In this document: positions 17,446-26,539 of the stretch, piece by piece
Layout: every line of letters starts with the position of its first letter
Position numbering within the stretch: the stretch's first letter is position 1
DNA from: Thiodiazotropha sp040506775
GTDB lineage: Bacteria > Pseudomonadota > Gammaproteobacteria > Chromatiales > Chromatiaceae
Direction: 5' to 3'
Assembly: GCA_040506775.1 (NCBI GenBank)
Contig: JBEVWC010000018.1
Location: 62,001-126,000, forward strand
Length of the DNA stretch: 64,000 nt
Position numbers and translations under genes: made by a program
Notes under the pieces: model-generated
What the model was told of the DNA's origin: nothing
Database searches by the model: none
Seen by the model: only the letters and a program-made list of their open reading frames with translations

Positions 17446-18171
17446 TCACTCCGGACAGAGTTTGCCGGCTTCGACGAGCGTATGTTTCAGTTCGGGTATC
17501 GCATAGGCATCCAGATCACGATAGGCCTGTGCACTGATGTGCGAGAGGTCCTCTGTGAAATACCCCTCCTTGCGGTTGCCGGCTTCATTGGTCATCAAAC
17601 CTTCGATGTCCAGCACCGGATAGCCTTTCTGCGCCGCATAGTCGCGGATCCAGCGGTTCACGGCCATGACATTGTCGCTGATGTAACGTTGATAGCTGCG
17701 TTTGCCCCGCAGTTCATTGATCCACCGGACAGCACCGTCGATCAGGGAATCCGGGGCTCCCATGGTGACCTCCGTGGCCAGTACCGGGATCACGCCAGCG
17801 GCATGGGCCGCCTCGGCCATTGCCTCGATGTTGCGGATCGCGGTCTCCCGGGTTTCATCCTCCATATCCCGCGAATTGTTGGCGAAATCGTTGATGAATC
17901 CCCAGATCAGCACCGCCTTGGGTTTGAGGCTCAGGGCATCCTCTGCAAAGCGTTCTTCCACCTCTGTGGAGACCTGTCCGCCGATACCCCGATTCTCCAC
18001 CCGCAGGCAACCGACCTGTTCGATGGGCCACTCCCCTGCATAGGAGGCGCCGATGATGACCAGCTGGTTGGCATGGTCTGTGGCAGCCAGCGGTGTTCGA
18101 TCCGTCTCTTCGGCCTGGGCCAGGGGCGCGACAAGTAACAGTGTGGTGAAGAGTGTTTTGAATGCATTCAT
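17446..18171 (-). CDS. Periplasmic SGNH/GDSL-type hydrolase
   Basis: Exported protein of 241 residues with a signal peptide ending near APLAQA (residue 20). The four SGNH blocks are visible: GASYAGEW with the nucleophile Ser43, NRGIGGQ with Gly64/65, WGFIND with Asn94, and DLSH with Asp208/His211. The family comprises esterases, lipases and carbohydrate deacetylases. The substrate cannot be told. It is monocistronic, with about 300 bases of apparently empty sequence upstream. Confidence 0.85.
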   Translation of the reverse strand: MNAFKTLFTTLLLVAPLAQAEETDRTPLAATDHANQLVIIGASYAGEWPIEQVGCLRVENRGIGGQVSTEVEERFAEDALSLKPKAVLIWGFINDFANNSRDMEDETRETAIRNIEAMAEAAHAAGVIPVLATEVTMGAPDSLIDGAVRWINELRGKRSYQRYISDNVMAVNRWIRDYAAQKGYPVLDIEGLMTNEAGNRKEGYFTEDLSHISAQAYRDLDAYAIPELKHTLVEAGKLCPE

Positions 18172-18470
18172 GGTTCAATCCGATCGCTGGAGACAAGCCT
18201 AAGGGACCTGTCGCTGCTTCGAGCATGGTTTAACGCGGGCTGTCCCGGCCGTGTTGTGAGTGCCTCCTTGCGAACCGGTCCCCAATGCCCTGTGTGGCCT
18301 GCATGCGTCGGGTTGTCGTCATCCCGGTAAGCCGTGTTTGCAGGTACGAATCCGTTAGAGGGCTGTTTGTCGGCGGAGTTTCCATTTCCTGACCCGAAAT
18401 TGAAAGCGGTTGTCGGGTACCCGGCTGACTGAGCGTCGATCAGTGCGTCCAAACCAGAGGACGCTGGGAA
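18172..18470. other. Gap between SGNH hydrolase and tRNA-Arg, no feature seen
   Basis: About 300 bases. The open frames have no family resemblance or ribosome site. The promoter of the SGNH gene should be here, but no clear -35/-10 was found. Confidence 0.4.
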
Positions 18471-18547
18471 TGGCGCGCCCGACAGGATTTGAACCTGTGA
18501 CCCCAGCCTTCGGAGGGCTGTACTCTATCCAACTGAGCTACGGGCGC
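18471..18547 (-). tRNA. tRNA-Arg (anticodon CCG)
   Basis: Read on the minus strand, a 77-base cloverleaf starts GCGCCCG and ends CGGGCGC + G + CCA. This gives a 7-base-pair acceptor stem with encoded CCA. The D-arm GCTCAGTTGGATAGAG and T-arm CAGGTTCAAATCCTG are standard. The anticodon stem CAGCC/GGCTG encloses the loop CTCCGAA, so the anticodon is CCG and it reads CGG arginine codons. Confidence 0.97.
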
Positions 18548-18662
18548 TTGATGTTTCGAAAGCCCGGGCTGAGGTTTCGCCGGGCAGCTGACGAAGGTGT
18601 CGTAGTGTAGCCGTCCCAAGGTGCCTCGTCCAACCCTGTTCGCGCTTTTTTTCGGTGGCGGG

Positions 18663-18668
18663 TATAAT
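18663..18668 (+). promoter_or_regulatory. Candidate -10 box of the cytochrome c5 gene
   Basis: A perfect TATAAT lies 65 bases before the cytochrome start codon. No good -35 element is found at 16-18 bases upstream, so the assignment rests on the -10 hexamer and position only. Confidence 0.4.
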
Positions 18669-18733
18669 CCCCCGGTTTTTTTGTGAATGCCCTGTTGTGG
18701 GGTGAGTCGGTTCGCATACGGAGGAGATTACCC

Positions 18734-19264
18734 GTGAACATCAATGCAGTTTCCAAGTTGGGCCTGGTGGCCGGTTTCACCGCTGGTTCCCTGTTGCTGG
18801 CGGGCCAGGCACTGGCCGAGGATCGTTCCGATGTGCTGGAGCGCATCGCGCCGGTAGGCATCGTGGTCGTAGAAGGCAAGGAACCGCCGCCGGCCCCGGC
18901 TCCCGCTGCGGAGCCCGCAGCAGCACAGGCACCCGCCGAGGCAGCTGCGGCTGAACCAGCTGCCGCTGAGCCGGCAGCAGCCCCCGAGCCTGCAGCGGCG
19001 CCCGCGGCAGCCGGTGGGGATCAACTGGCGCTGGCCACCTCTTCGGGTTGCATGGCCTGCCATCAGGTCGGAGTCAAGGTTGTTGGACCCGCCTACAAAG
19101 ACGTCGCCGCCAAATACAAGGGCGATGCCGCTGCTCTGGATATGCTGGTGGCCAAGGTCAAGGCCGGTGGCGTAGGTACCTGGGGTCAGATCCCGATGCC
19201 GCCGAATGCCCATGTGCCGGAAGAGAACATCCGCGCCATCGTCACCTGGGTGCTGTCACTCTGA
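18734..19264 (+). CDS. Cytochrome c5-type monoheme cytochrome with Ala/Pro-rich linker
   Basis: Periplasmic electron carrier of 176 residues. A signal peptide ends at about residue 28 (GQALA). The c5-family lead-in RIAPVGIVVVEG follows, then an Ala/Pro/Glu-rich linker at about 50-93, then one heme domain with CMACH (106-110) and the axial Met155 in IPMPP. The start is the GTG at 18734, preceded by GGAGGAGA. An upstream in-frame ATG at 18683 lacks a ribosome site and would spoil the signal peptide. The last 9 bases overlap the 3' end of the opposing rep gene. Confidence 0.92.
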   Translation: MNINAVSKLGLVAGFTAGSLLLAGQALAEDRSDVLERIAPVGIVVVEGKEPPPAPAPAAEPAAAQAPAEAAAAEPAAAEPAAAPEPAAAPAAAGGDQLALATSSGCMACHQVGVKVVGPAYKDVAAKYKGDAAALDMLVAKVKAGGVGTWGQIPMPPNAHVPEENIRAIVTWVLSL

Positions 19265-21265
19265 TCCGAGCAGGGACTTCAGGTTCGCCAGGTGGGCTGA
19301 GCCGCGCTGCTGTTTCTGCTCCTTGCTGAGCGGCTCGCCGCGTCCCTCCCAGACCAGGTCGTCCTCCGGGAGTTCCCGGAGGAAGCGGCTGGGCTCACTG
19401 GCGATCCACTCGCCGAAACGTTTGCGTTTGCTGGCGTAGCTGATCACCAGACTGCGTTGAGCCCGGGTGATCCCCACATAGGCGAGTCGGCGTTCCTCTT
19501 CGATATTGTCCTCTTCGATACTGCTGCGATGGGGCAGCAGCTCCTCCTCCACGCCGACCAGAAACACGTGGGGAAACTCCAGACCCTTCGCTGCGTGCAG
19601 GGTCATCAGGTGCACCTGGTCGAGCTGTTCATCCTCATTCTGCCGCTCCAGAAGATCCATCAGGGTCAGGTGGTTGACCATCTCCGCCAGGGTCTTTTCC
19701 TGTAGCTCCCCCTTGTTCAGTGCGTTGAGCCACTCGATCAGGTCGTTCACATTGCCCATGCGGCGTTCCGCGACTGCGTCACTGCTGGCGTTCTCCTTGA
19801 GCCAGTCTTCGTAGTCGATTTCCCGGATCAGCTGGCGGAAGGCGCTAACCGGATCGGACTCCGCCTGCCGGGCATGTTCCTGGATCAGCCGGGCGAAGTT
19901 CAGCAGCCGCTCCCGGGCCCGTTCGCTCAACAGGCTCTGAATGCCCATGTCGTCACAGGCGGGCAGCAGGGCGCAGCCCCGGGTCTGGGCATAGGCCGCC
20001 AGCTTCTCCAGGGTGTTCGGTCCGATCTCCCGGCGTGGGGTGTTGACGATGCGCAGGAATGCGCTGTCGTCCTCCGGGTTGGCCAGCAGACGCAGATAGG
20101 CCATCGCATCCTTCACCTCGGTGCGCGCGAAGAAGGAGGTCCCGCCGCTGAGGAAGTAGGGGATGTTATGGGTGCGCAGCGCCTTCTCGAAGACCTTCGC
20201 CTGGTGGTTGCCCCGGTAGAGGATGGCAAAGTCCCGGTTTACCGCCTTGCTGGTGAATTTGAGGTGGATGATCTCGGAAACCACCTTCTCCGCCTCCTGC
20301 TCCTCGTTGGCGCAGGCCATGACGCGGATCTCCGGGCCGGGCCCCAGCTCACTCCACAGGCGCTTGTCGAATACATGGGGATTGTGGCTGATCAACTGGT
20401 TCGCGGATCTCAGGATGCGCCCGCTGGAGCGGTAGTTCTGTTCCAGCTTGATCAGCTTGAGGCGCGGAAAATCCTCCTTCAGACGGGCCAGGTTCTCCGG
20501 CCGGGCGCCCCGCCAGGTGTAGATCGACTGATCGTCGTCCCCTACCACGGTGAACGCGGCCCGCACTCCGACCAGTTGCCGGACCAGTTCGTATTGCGCC
20601 TGGTTGGTGTCCTGGTACTCGTCCACCAGCAGGTAGCGGATGCGGTCCTGCCAACGGTCCAGAATCTCGGGGTGGTCGCGGAACAGATTCACCGGCACCC
20701 GGATCAGATCATCGAAATCCACCGCGTTGAAGGCCTTCAGGCTGCGTTGATAGGCCTCATAGAGCAGCGCATGCAGGGTCTCCCGCTGGCTCTCGGCACC
20801 GGCCAGGGCCTGGGGCGGTTCGATGAGATCGTTCTTCCACGCGGAGATCGTCCACTGAGCCTGGCTGATCTCCTTGTCGTCACCCCGGTTCTCCTTGCGC
20901 AACAGATCCTTGAGCAGCGCGGTGCTGTCCTGCTGATCGAAGATGGAGAAACCGGCCTTGTAACCCAGGGTCTGCAGTTCCTGACGCACAATGTTGAGAC
21001 CCAGGGTGTGAAAGGTGGAGATCCTCGGGCCTTCGGCACCGCTCTGGCCCAGTGACTGGCTGACCCGCTCTTTCATCTCCCGGGCGGCTTTGTTGGTAAA
21101 GGTCACCGCGGTAATCTGCTGCGGCGCCAGGCCGCACTGATTGACCAGATAGCCGATTTTTGCCGTGATCACCCGGGTCTTGCCACTGCCGGCCCCAGCC
21201 AGCACCAGCAGGGGCGCATCGATGTAGCGCACCGCTTCGAGCTGCCGGGGGTTGAGTTGGGACAT
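19256..21265 (-). CDS. rep: ATP-dependent DNA helicase Rep (UvrD/Rep superfamily 1)
   Basis: 3'-to-5' helicase that helps replication forks pass protein obstacles and restarts them. The 669-residue product starts MSQLNPRQLEAV and has Walker A GAGSGKT (24-30), FTNKAAREMKERV, the helicase box VDEYQDTN, DDDQSIYTWRGA and the late motif VHLMTLHAAKGLEFP. The usual Rep tail is present. I chose ATG 21265 over the in-frame ATG at 21418, since the longer version adds 51 residues without family similarity. It is divergent from the LOG gene and its stop overlaps the cytochrome stop. Confidence 0.95.
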   Translation of the reverse strand: MSQLNPRQLEAVRYIDAPLLVLAGAGSGKTRVITAKIGYLVNQCGLAPQQITAVTFTNKAAREMKERVSQSLGQSGAEGPRISTFHTLGLNIVRQELQTLGYKAGFSIFDQQDSTALLKDLLRKENRGDDKEISQAQWTISAWKNDLIEPPQALAGAESQRETLHALLYEAYQRSLKAFNAVDFDDLIRVPVNLFRDHPEILDRWQDRIRYLLVDEYQDTNQAQYELVRQLVGVRAAFTVVGDDDQSIYTWRGARPENLARLKEDFPRLKLIKLEQNYRSSGRILRSANQLISHNPHVFDKRLWSELGPGPEIRVMACANEEQEAEKVVSEIIHLKFTSKAVNRDFAILYRGNHQAKVFEKALRTHNIPYFLSGGTSFFARTEVKDAMAYLRLLANPEDDSAFLRIVNTPRREIGPNTLEKLAAYAQTRGCALLPACDDMGIQSLLSERARERLLNFARLIQEHARQAESDPVSAFRQLIREIDYEDWLKENASSDAVAERRMGNVNDLIEWLNALNKGELQEKTLAEMVNHLTLMDLLERQNEDEQLDQVHLMTLHAAKGLEFPHVFLVGVEEELLPHRSSIEEDNIEEERRLAYVGITRAQRSLVISYASKRKRFGEWIASEPSRFLRELPEDDLVWEGRGEPLSKEQKQQRGSAHLANLKSLLGSE

Positions 21266-21439
21266 GGCTGGACGACCCTCTGCTGGGGGAAACGAGGCGC
21301 AAGCGTACGCAGGGTGACGATCGATTTCAACAGCGGGGCGGATGCCTGATATGATCCGTACACGACCCATCGAAACACGATACCGGGCCGGATTCTTCGG
21401 ATTCGGCCTGAAACCCAAAAAATAACGAGATCATCGGGT

Positions 21440-22162
21440 ATGGCAATCACACAAGACAGGCGCCGCAGACCTCGCGGCGGGGCGGAAGGTCAGCTCACCC
21501 GGGAATCCTGGCGGGTCTTCCAGATCATGGCGGAATTCGTCGAAGGCTTCGAGCAGCTGGCCCAGATCAGCCCCTCCGTGAGTTTCTTCGGTTCGGCGCG
21601 CACCCCCAGGGACCATCCTCACTATGCCCTGGCCGAGGAGACCGCGCGGCTGCTCTCCGACAGTGGTTTTTCCGTGGTCAGCGGTGGCGGGCCGGGAATC
21701 ATGGAGGCGGCCAACAAGGGTGCCTTCGAGGGCAAGTCCACCAGCATCGGCCTGAACATTCAGCTGCCGATGGAGCAGCAGGGTAATCCCTACCAGGACA
21801 TTGCCCTGAACTTCCGGCACTTTTTTGCCCGCAAGGTGATGTTCGTGAAACACGCCTCCGCCTACGTGGTGCTGCCCGGCGGGTTCGGCACCCTGGACGA
21901 GATGGCGGAGATCCTTACCCTGGTGCAGACCGGCAAGACCCGCAAGATCCCCATCATCCTGGTGGACGGAGCCTTCTGGCACGGCCTGCTGGAGTGGTTC
22001 CGCAATACCCTGTGTCCTGCCGGCACCATCGATCCCGAGGATCTGGACCTGCTGCAGGTCTGCGAACAGCCCCGGGAGGTGGTGGACGCGATCTTCAGTC
22101 ACTACGAAACACGCCATTTCGAGCCATCTCCGGCGGAGCGGGAGATTCTGCTGGAGTTGTAA
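21440..22162 (+). CDS. LOG-family protein (TIGR00730 type, Rossmann fold)
   Basis: Lysine-decarboxylase-like fold protein of 240 residues. Both signatures are present: SGGGPGIMEAANKGA (81-95) and the nucleotide-binding PGGFGTLDE (146-154). Relatives act as nucleoside 5'-monophosphate phosphoribohydrolases (cytokinin-activating in plants; PpnN-like in bacteria). By sequence it cannot be called as a cytokinin enzyme. Its TAA shares a base with an ATG of the next frame, but the next gene more likely starts 36 bases later. Confidence 0.9.
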   Translation: MAITQDRRRRPRGGAEGQLTRESWRVFQIMAEFVEGFEQLAQISPSVSFFGSARTPRDHPHYALAEETARLLSDSGFSVVSGGGPGIMEAANKGAFEGKSTSIGLNIQLPMEQQGNPYQDIALNFRHFFARKVMFVKHASAYVVLPGGFGTLDEMAEILTLVQTGKTRKIPIILVDGAFWHGLLEWFRNTLCPAGTIDPEDLDLLQVCEQPREVVDAIFSHYETRHFEPSPAEREILLEL

Positions 22163-22197
22163 TGAATCCATTCCGAACACTCCCACGGAGGGAGATG

Positions 22198-22533
22198 ATG
22201 TCACACCCCATGAAAGGCTATGCCCTGCTGTTTGCCGGCCTGTTACTGTCCGGCGCGTTGGGCGCCGCGGATGCCCCTGAACCCCCCGAGCTGCCCCTGC
22301 CGGAGATGAAAGTCGATGACGAGGTGATCGAGCCCGATGTGACGATCATCAAGAAGGATGAGGGGACCATCTCCGAGTATCGGATCAACGGTCAGCTGTA
22401 TATGGTGAAGATCCAGCCGAATAAGGGACCGGCCTACTACCTGATCGACCGCAACGGTGACGGAGAGTTTGACTCCCGTTCCGACGATCCGACCAACATC
22501 ACTGTGCCCCAGTGGATACTCCTGCGCTGGTGA
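22198..22533 (+). CDS. DUF2782 family exported protein
   Basis: Small exported protein of 111 residues with an N-terminal signal sequence (MKGYALLFAGLLLSGALGAAD) after a short MSHP. A Pro/Glu-rich stretch follows, then the family core TIIKKDEGTISEYRINGQLY and YLIDRNGDGEFD. The role is unknown. Among the in-frame ATGs at 22162, 22195, 22198 and 22210, the one at 22198 has GGAGG six bases upstream. It sits 10 bases before the TRAP genes and appears co-transcribed with them. Confidence 0.85.
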   Translation: MSHPMKGYALLFAGLLLSGALGAADAPEPPELPLPEMKVDDEVIEPDVTIIKKDEGTISEYRINGQLYMVKIQPNKGPAYYLIDRNGDGEFDSRSDDPTNITVPQWILLRW

Positions 22534-22543
22534 GAGGGGGTTG

Positions 22544-23089
22544 ATGTCGGGGTTCAAAGCGCTGCGGGGCCTGGCTGGCTCGATCGACGCCTTCAATGAG
22601 TGGCTGGGGCGCAGCGTGTCCTGGCTGAGCCTGTTGATGGTGTTGGTCACCGTCACCATCGTGGTGCTGCGTTATGTGTTCGACCTGGGCTGGATCTGGC
22701 TGCAGGAATCGGTGACCTACATGCACGCCAGTCTGTTTCTGGTGGGCGCCGCCTATACCCTCAAGCACGAAGGGCATGTGCGGGTGGATATCTTCTACCA
22801 GCGCTTTTCCCCCCGGGGCCAGGCCTGGATCGATCTGCTGGGTACCCTGGGGCTGCTGCTGCCGGTGTGCCTGTTCATCCTCTACGTCAGCTGGGACTAC
22901 GTGGTCCAGTCCTGGTCCCTGCACGAGGGTTCCCGGGAAGCCGGTGGACTCGAGGCCGTCTACCTGCTGAAAAGCCTGATCCTGGTGATGGCGGTACTGC
23001 TCCTGCTGCAGGGGTTGTCCCTGGCCCTGCGTTGTCTGGACCGGCTGTTCGGAGATGCCTCACCGGCCGATCCCGGCGAGGCATCATGA
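22544..23089 (+). CDS. dctQ: TRAP transporter small permease (DctQ)
   Basis: Small membrane subunit of a tripartite ATP-independent periplasmic transporter. The 181-residue protein has four predicted helices (about 25-50, 60-80, 100-125 and 150-170) and the DctQ signature WLQESVTYMHASLFLVGAAY. ATG 22544 follows GAGAGGGGG. Its stop overlaps the DctM start (ATGA). No DctP binding protein is next to it, so the substrate is undetermined. Confidence 0.92.
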   Translation: MSGFKALRGLAGSIDAFNEWLGRSVSWLSLLMVLVTVTIVVLRYVFDLGWIWLQESVTYMHASLFLVGAAYTLKHEGHVRVDIFYQRFSPRGQAWIDLLGTLGLLLPVCLFILYVSWDYVVQSWSLHEGSREAGGLEAVYLLKSLILVMAVLLLLQGLSLALRCLDRLFGDASPADPGEAS

Positions 23090-24468
23090 TGGCTGAATTT
23101 CTGCCCCTGCTGCTGTTCCTGTGTGTCTGCCTGGTTCTGCTGATGGGCTATCCGGTGGCCTTCTCCCTTGGCGGAACGGCGCTGCTGTTTGCCTGGTTCG
23201 GGGAACTCGGGGGCTATTTCGACGACGCCTTTCTGCATGCCCTGCCCAACCGGCTCTACGGCATCATGACCAACGAGACCCTGATCGCAGTACCCCTGTT
23301 CGTGTTCATGGGGATCATGCTGGAACGCTCCCGGGTGGCGGAGAACCTGCTCGACACCATGGCCAGCCTGTTCGGCGCTCTGCGGGGCGGTCTGGGGATC
23401 TCGGTGACCCTGGTCGGCATGCTGCTGGCGGCCAGTACCGGGATCGTCGGGGCCACCGTGGTCACCATGGGGCTGCTCTCCCTGCCCACCATGCTCAAGC
23501 GCAACTACGATCCCGCACTCTCCTGCGGGGTGATCTGCGCCGCGGGCACCCTGGGGCAGATCATCCCCCCTTCGATCATCCTGGTGCTGCTCGGGGATGT
23601 GCTCTCCGCGGCCTATCAGCAGGCCCAGCTCGACATGGGCATCTTCTCCCCCGACACCGTCTCGGTGGGGGATCTGTTTGTCGGCGCCCTGCTGCCGGGT
23701 CTGATGCTGGTGGTGCTCTACCTGACATACATCGTCCTGGTCGCCCTGTTCAGGCCGCAGAAGGTGCCGGCCATACCCAGCGATGAGCGTGGCGAAGCCG
23801 GTGAGCTCTGGGGCAAGGTGCTGAAGGTTCTGGCGCCGCCCCTGCTGCTGATCGTCGCGGTGCTCGGTTCGATTCTCGGGGGGCTGGCCACGCCCACGGA
23901 AGCCGCCTCGGTGGGTGCGGTGGGGGCCATGCTGCTGGCCCTGAGCCAGGGTCAGCTCAATCTCAAAACCCTCAAGGAGGTCGTTACCGGCACCACCCAG
24001 GTCACCAGCATGGTGTTCCTGATCTTCATCGGTGCGTCCCTGTTCTCCCTGGTGTTCCGCGGATTTGGCGGTGACGAGGTGGTGACCGAACTGCTCACCG
24101 ATCTGCCCGGTGGGGTGGTCGGGGCGATGATCGTGGTAATGCTGGTGATGTTTCTGCTCGGTTTCATTCTCGACTTCATCGAGATCACCTTCGTGGTGGT
24201 GCCGATCGTCGGCCCGATCCTGCTCGGCATGGGGCTCGACCCGGTGTGGCTGGGGGTGATGATCGCGATCAACCTGCAGACCTCCTTCCTCACACCCCCC
24301 TTCGGTTTTGCCCTGTTCTACCTGCGTGGGGTGGCCCCCGCGGAGGTCCGCACCACAGCCATCTACCGGGGTGTCGCCCCCTTCATCGCCATCCAGCTGC
24401 TGATGCTCGGTCTGCTGGCCTACTGGCCGAAACTGGCCACCTGGCTGCCGGACATTGTTTACAACTGA
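23086..24468 (+). CDS. dctM: TRAP transporter large permease (DctM)
   Basis: Main channel subunit of the TRAP transporter, 460 residues with about 12 hydrophobic segments. It has DctM-type repeats such as AAGTLGQIIPPSIILVLLGD and LQTSFLTPPFGFALFYLRG. The start is at 23086 (overlapping the dctQ stop) or at the adjacent ATG 23089. It is followed by a 12-base inverted repeat that probably ends the transcript. Length is slightly above the usual 425-residue form, and the extra lies in the middle loop around residues 225-245. Confidence 0.93.
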   Translation: MMAEFLPLLLFLCVCLVLLMGYPVAFSLGGTALLFAWFGELGGYFDDAFLHALPNRLYGIMTNETLIAVPLFVFMGIMLERSRVAENLLDTMASLFGALRGGLGISVTLVGMLLAASTGIVGATVVTMGLLSLPTMLKRNYDPALSCGVICAAGTLGQIIPPSIILVLLGDVLSAAYQQAQLDMGIFSPDTVSVGDLFVGALLPGLMLVVLYLTYIVLVALFRPQKVPAIPSDERGEAGELWGKVLKVLAPPLLLIVAVLGSILGGLATPTEAASVGAVGAMLLALSQGQLNLKTLKEVVTGTTQVTSMVFLIFIGASLFSLVFRGFGGDEVVTELLTDLPGGVVGAMIVVMLVMFLLGFILDFIEITFVVVPIVGPILLGMGLDPVWLGVMIAINLQTSFLTPPFGFALFYLRGVAPAEVRTTAIYRGVAPFIAIQLLMLGLLAYWPKLATWLPDIVYN

Positions 24469-24542
24469 GTTTGATGTGATGTGAAAGCGGTCGGGTGTGG
24501 GCGGGTTGTCCCAGACCGGAACGCCTGGGGATCAGGTCTTAT

Positions 24543-24585
24543 GGTCCCAGGCGGTATGTATTGAAGCTGTCATCCGCCTGGGACC
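24543..24585. terminator. 12-base inverted repeat between convergent dctM and chemoreceptor genes
   Basis: GGTCCCAGGCGG (24543-24554) and CCGCCTGGGACC (24574-24585) are perfect complements with a 19-base loop. The position between two converging genes suggests a bidirectional terminator. No long T-run follows on either side. Confidence 0.5.
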
Positions 24586-24592
24586 GGTTTGA

Positions 24593-26188
24593 TTATCCGG
24601 TTCTGAGTTCCCTTATCAGTTTTTCCAGATTGTTCATGGTGCTGGCGATATCACCGGCCAGCTGCAGATTGTCGGTACTGTTGTTGTAGGAGCGTTTCGA
24701 CAGGTCAGTGATGGTAACCACGTTCTGATTGATCTCCCGGGTGACCTGGGTCTGCTCCTCGGCCGCGGTGGCGATCTGAACATTCATCTCGTGGATGGAT
24801 GAGACTGAAGAGGCGATGCGCTGTAAGGCCTCATCCGCGGACATGACCTGCTCTACGCCGGTGCTCGCATACTCCTCGCTGACCTCGATCGCCGTGACCG
24901 CCTGCTTGGACTGCTTTTGCAATTGTTCGATCATCTGGCGGATCTCGTGGGTGGATTGCGCGGTTCGGGCCGCCAGGGCGCGAACCTCGTCCGCAACCAC
25001 GGCAAACCCCCGTCCCTGCTCACCGGCCCTTGCAGCTTCGATGGCGGCATTCAATGCCAACAGATTGGTCTGTTCTGCAATCCCGTTGATCACGTCCAGT
25101 ACACGGCTGATTTCCAGGCTGTCCTTGTTGAGTTTGTCGATCACCGCCCTGACCTTTTCGACCTCCCCATGGAGTTCATTGATTGTCTGCGATGTCTTGT
25201 TCATTTCGCCCCGGGCCTGGGAGGCTTCCTGGTCTGCGTGAGAGGCCTCACTGGAGACGCTGGAGATGTTGTTGGTCACCTCCTGAAAGGTTGCGGTCAT
25301 CTGATTCATTGCAGTCGCGATCTGTTCGATTCCGGAGTACTGTTCCTGCAATCCCTGAGAATCCGATTGTGCTGCATTAGCCAGGTTTGAGCTGAAATGG
25401 CTGATACTGGCTGCGGTCTGCGTGATTTCGTCGAGCAGGTTGACGATCTTGTTGAGCATACTGTTGTAATGACTGAAACTGTTGTCCACCTCATCCCCTG
25501 AGCCGGTAACCTCGGCACGCTGGGAGAAGCGGCCGTGTTCCACTTCGGTGAAGAGCTTGCTCAGGTGAACCATCGGGTCAACCAGCTTATGAGACACGTA
25601 GGCGTAGATGATGAATGACACAAGCAGGATAAGCGCGACCATCTCGACGGCGTGCCAGGCGTTGTTCGCCGCCTTTCTCTTCGAGTAAGCCTCGATCATA
25701 CCGACAGTAAGGTTCATCTCCTTGAGGATTGAGGGCGATTCCTCCCAAATGACCTTCAACATCGATTCCGAGGGAGACTGGACGTAATTTTTCAGGTGCT
25801 CCTTGTACTGATTCCAGATTCTCCAAACCGTTTCCAGGTGGGCGCGTATATCCTCATCTGTGATCCGATTGACCCCGGTCTTCGGATCTCCGCGCAGCAA
25901 TGCATCGTGCGAAGTCTCAAAAAGTCTGATGGTTTCTTCAACCACTTCGTTGCGCTCGACGCCCTGGGCAGCCATGAGAGCCTCTTTGGCCGCCCTTTGG
26001 CTGAGCATACGCTGGCGTCCTGCCACGTTGATGGTGGCTGCGTCGCTCTGCTGACTCAGGTAGATCGAGCCCACGGCCACGCCGCTGACCGCGAGTAACA
26101 GGAGGTTGAGGATCAACAGTTGGCGACGAATGCTGTGAACGCCCAGTTTGAGTAGAAGCTTATACGGGATGGAGGCCAGGAATTTCAT
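24593..26188 (-). CDS. Methyl-accepting chemotaxis protein with PilJ-type N-terminal sensor
   Basis: Inner-membrane chemoreceptor of 531 residues. TM1 is at about 22-45. A periplasmic domain opens with INVAGRQRMLSQRAAK (53-68), typical of the PilJ/NarX-like sensor. TM2 (181-199) and a HAMP segment follow, then a cytoplasmic signalling domain whose tip reads IAEQTNLLALNAAIEAARAG. No C-terminal pentapeptide for CheR docking is present. No che genes are nearby, so it is an orphan receptor feeding a remote pathway. Signals for such domains include nitrate or surface contact, but the ligand cannot be assigned here. Confidence 0.93.
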   Translation of the reverse strand: MKFLASIPYKLLLKLGVHSIRRQLLILNLLLLAVSGVAVGSIYLSQQSDAATINVAGRQRMLSQRAAKEALMAAQGVERNEVVEETIRLFETSHDALLRGDPKTGVNRITDEDIRAHLETVWRIWNQYKEHLKNYVQSPSESMLKVIWEESPSILKEMNLTVGMIEAYSKRKAANNAWHAVEMVALILLVSFIIYAYVSHKLVDPMVHLSKLFTEVEHGRFSQRAEVTGSGDEVDNSFSHYNSMLNKIVNLLDEITQTAASISHFSSNLANAAQSDSQGLQEQYSGIEQIATAMNQMTATFQEVTNNISSVSSEASHADQEASQARGEMNKTSQTINELHGEVEKVRAVIDKLNKDSLEISRVLDVINGIAEQTNLLALNAAIEAARAGEQGRGFAVVADEVRALAARTAQSTHEIRQMIEQLQKQSKQAVTAIEVSEEYASTGVEQVMSADEALQRIASSVSSIHEMNVQIATAAEEQTQVTREINQNVVTITDLSKRSYNNSTDNLQLAGDIASTMNNLEKLIRELRTG

Positions 26189-26539
26189 AACAGGTACCCA
26201 TTCGAAGAACAGCGCTTCCTGCGATGGATGTATTTGCGAGATCCAGCAGGTAAGTAATCGGCAGTATGTATGGAAAATGAACGCTCAATTCCGGGTTGGC
26301 TTGTGATTCCCGTTCCCACGATTCGAATTGAAATGGCAACCGTTCGAACAGGAACGACCGATCAGGTTCGGTCGAACACCTCTTGTGATGGAGGTTGAGC
26401 GGGAGAGGGTGATGCGCTCCCAATAATGGAGGACGGCAGGAAAGAATCCATTCGGTCTGCGATGGCGGGTCTGGGGGGCTATGGCCCCCTGTTCAGATTC
26501 GAATGCCTACCTCTCAGCGCGTCTGAATCAATGCTGAGT
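26189..26539. other. 351-base gap with a short hairpin
   Basis: No gene is supported. GGGGGC/GCCCCC with a 4-base loop (26474-26489) lies after the rdgB stop and may end that transcript, although no T-run is present. A partial palindrome around GTTCGAAC...GGTCGAAC (about 26340-26376) is in the presumed promoter area of the chemoreceptor. Confidence 0.35.
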
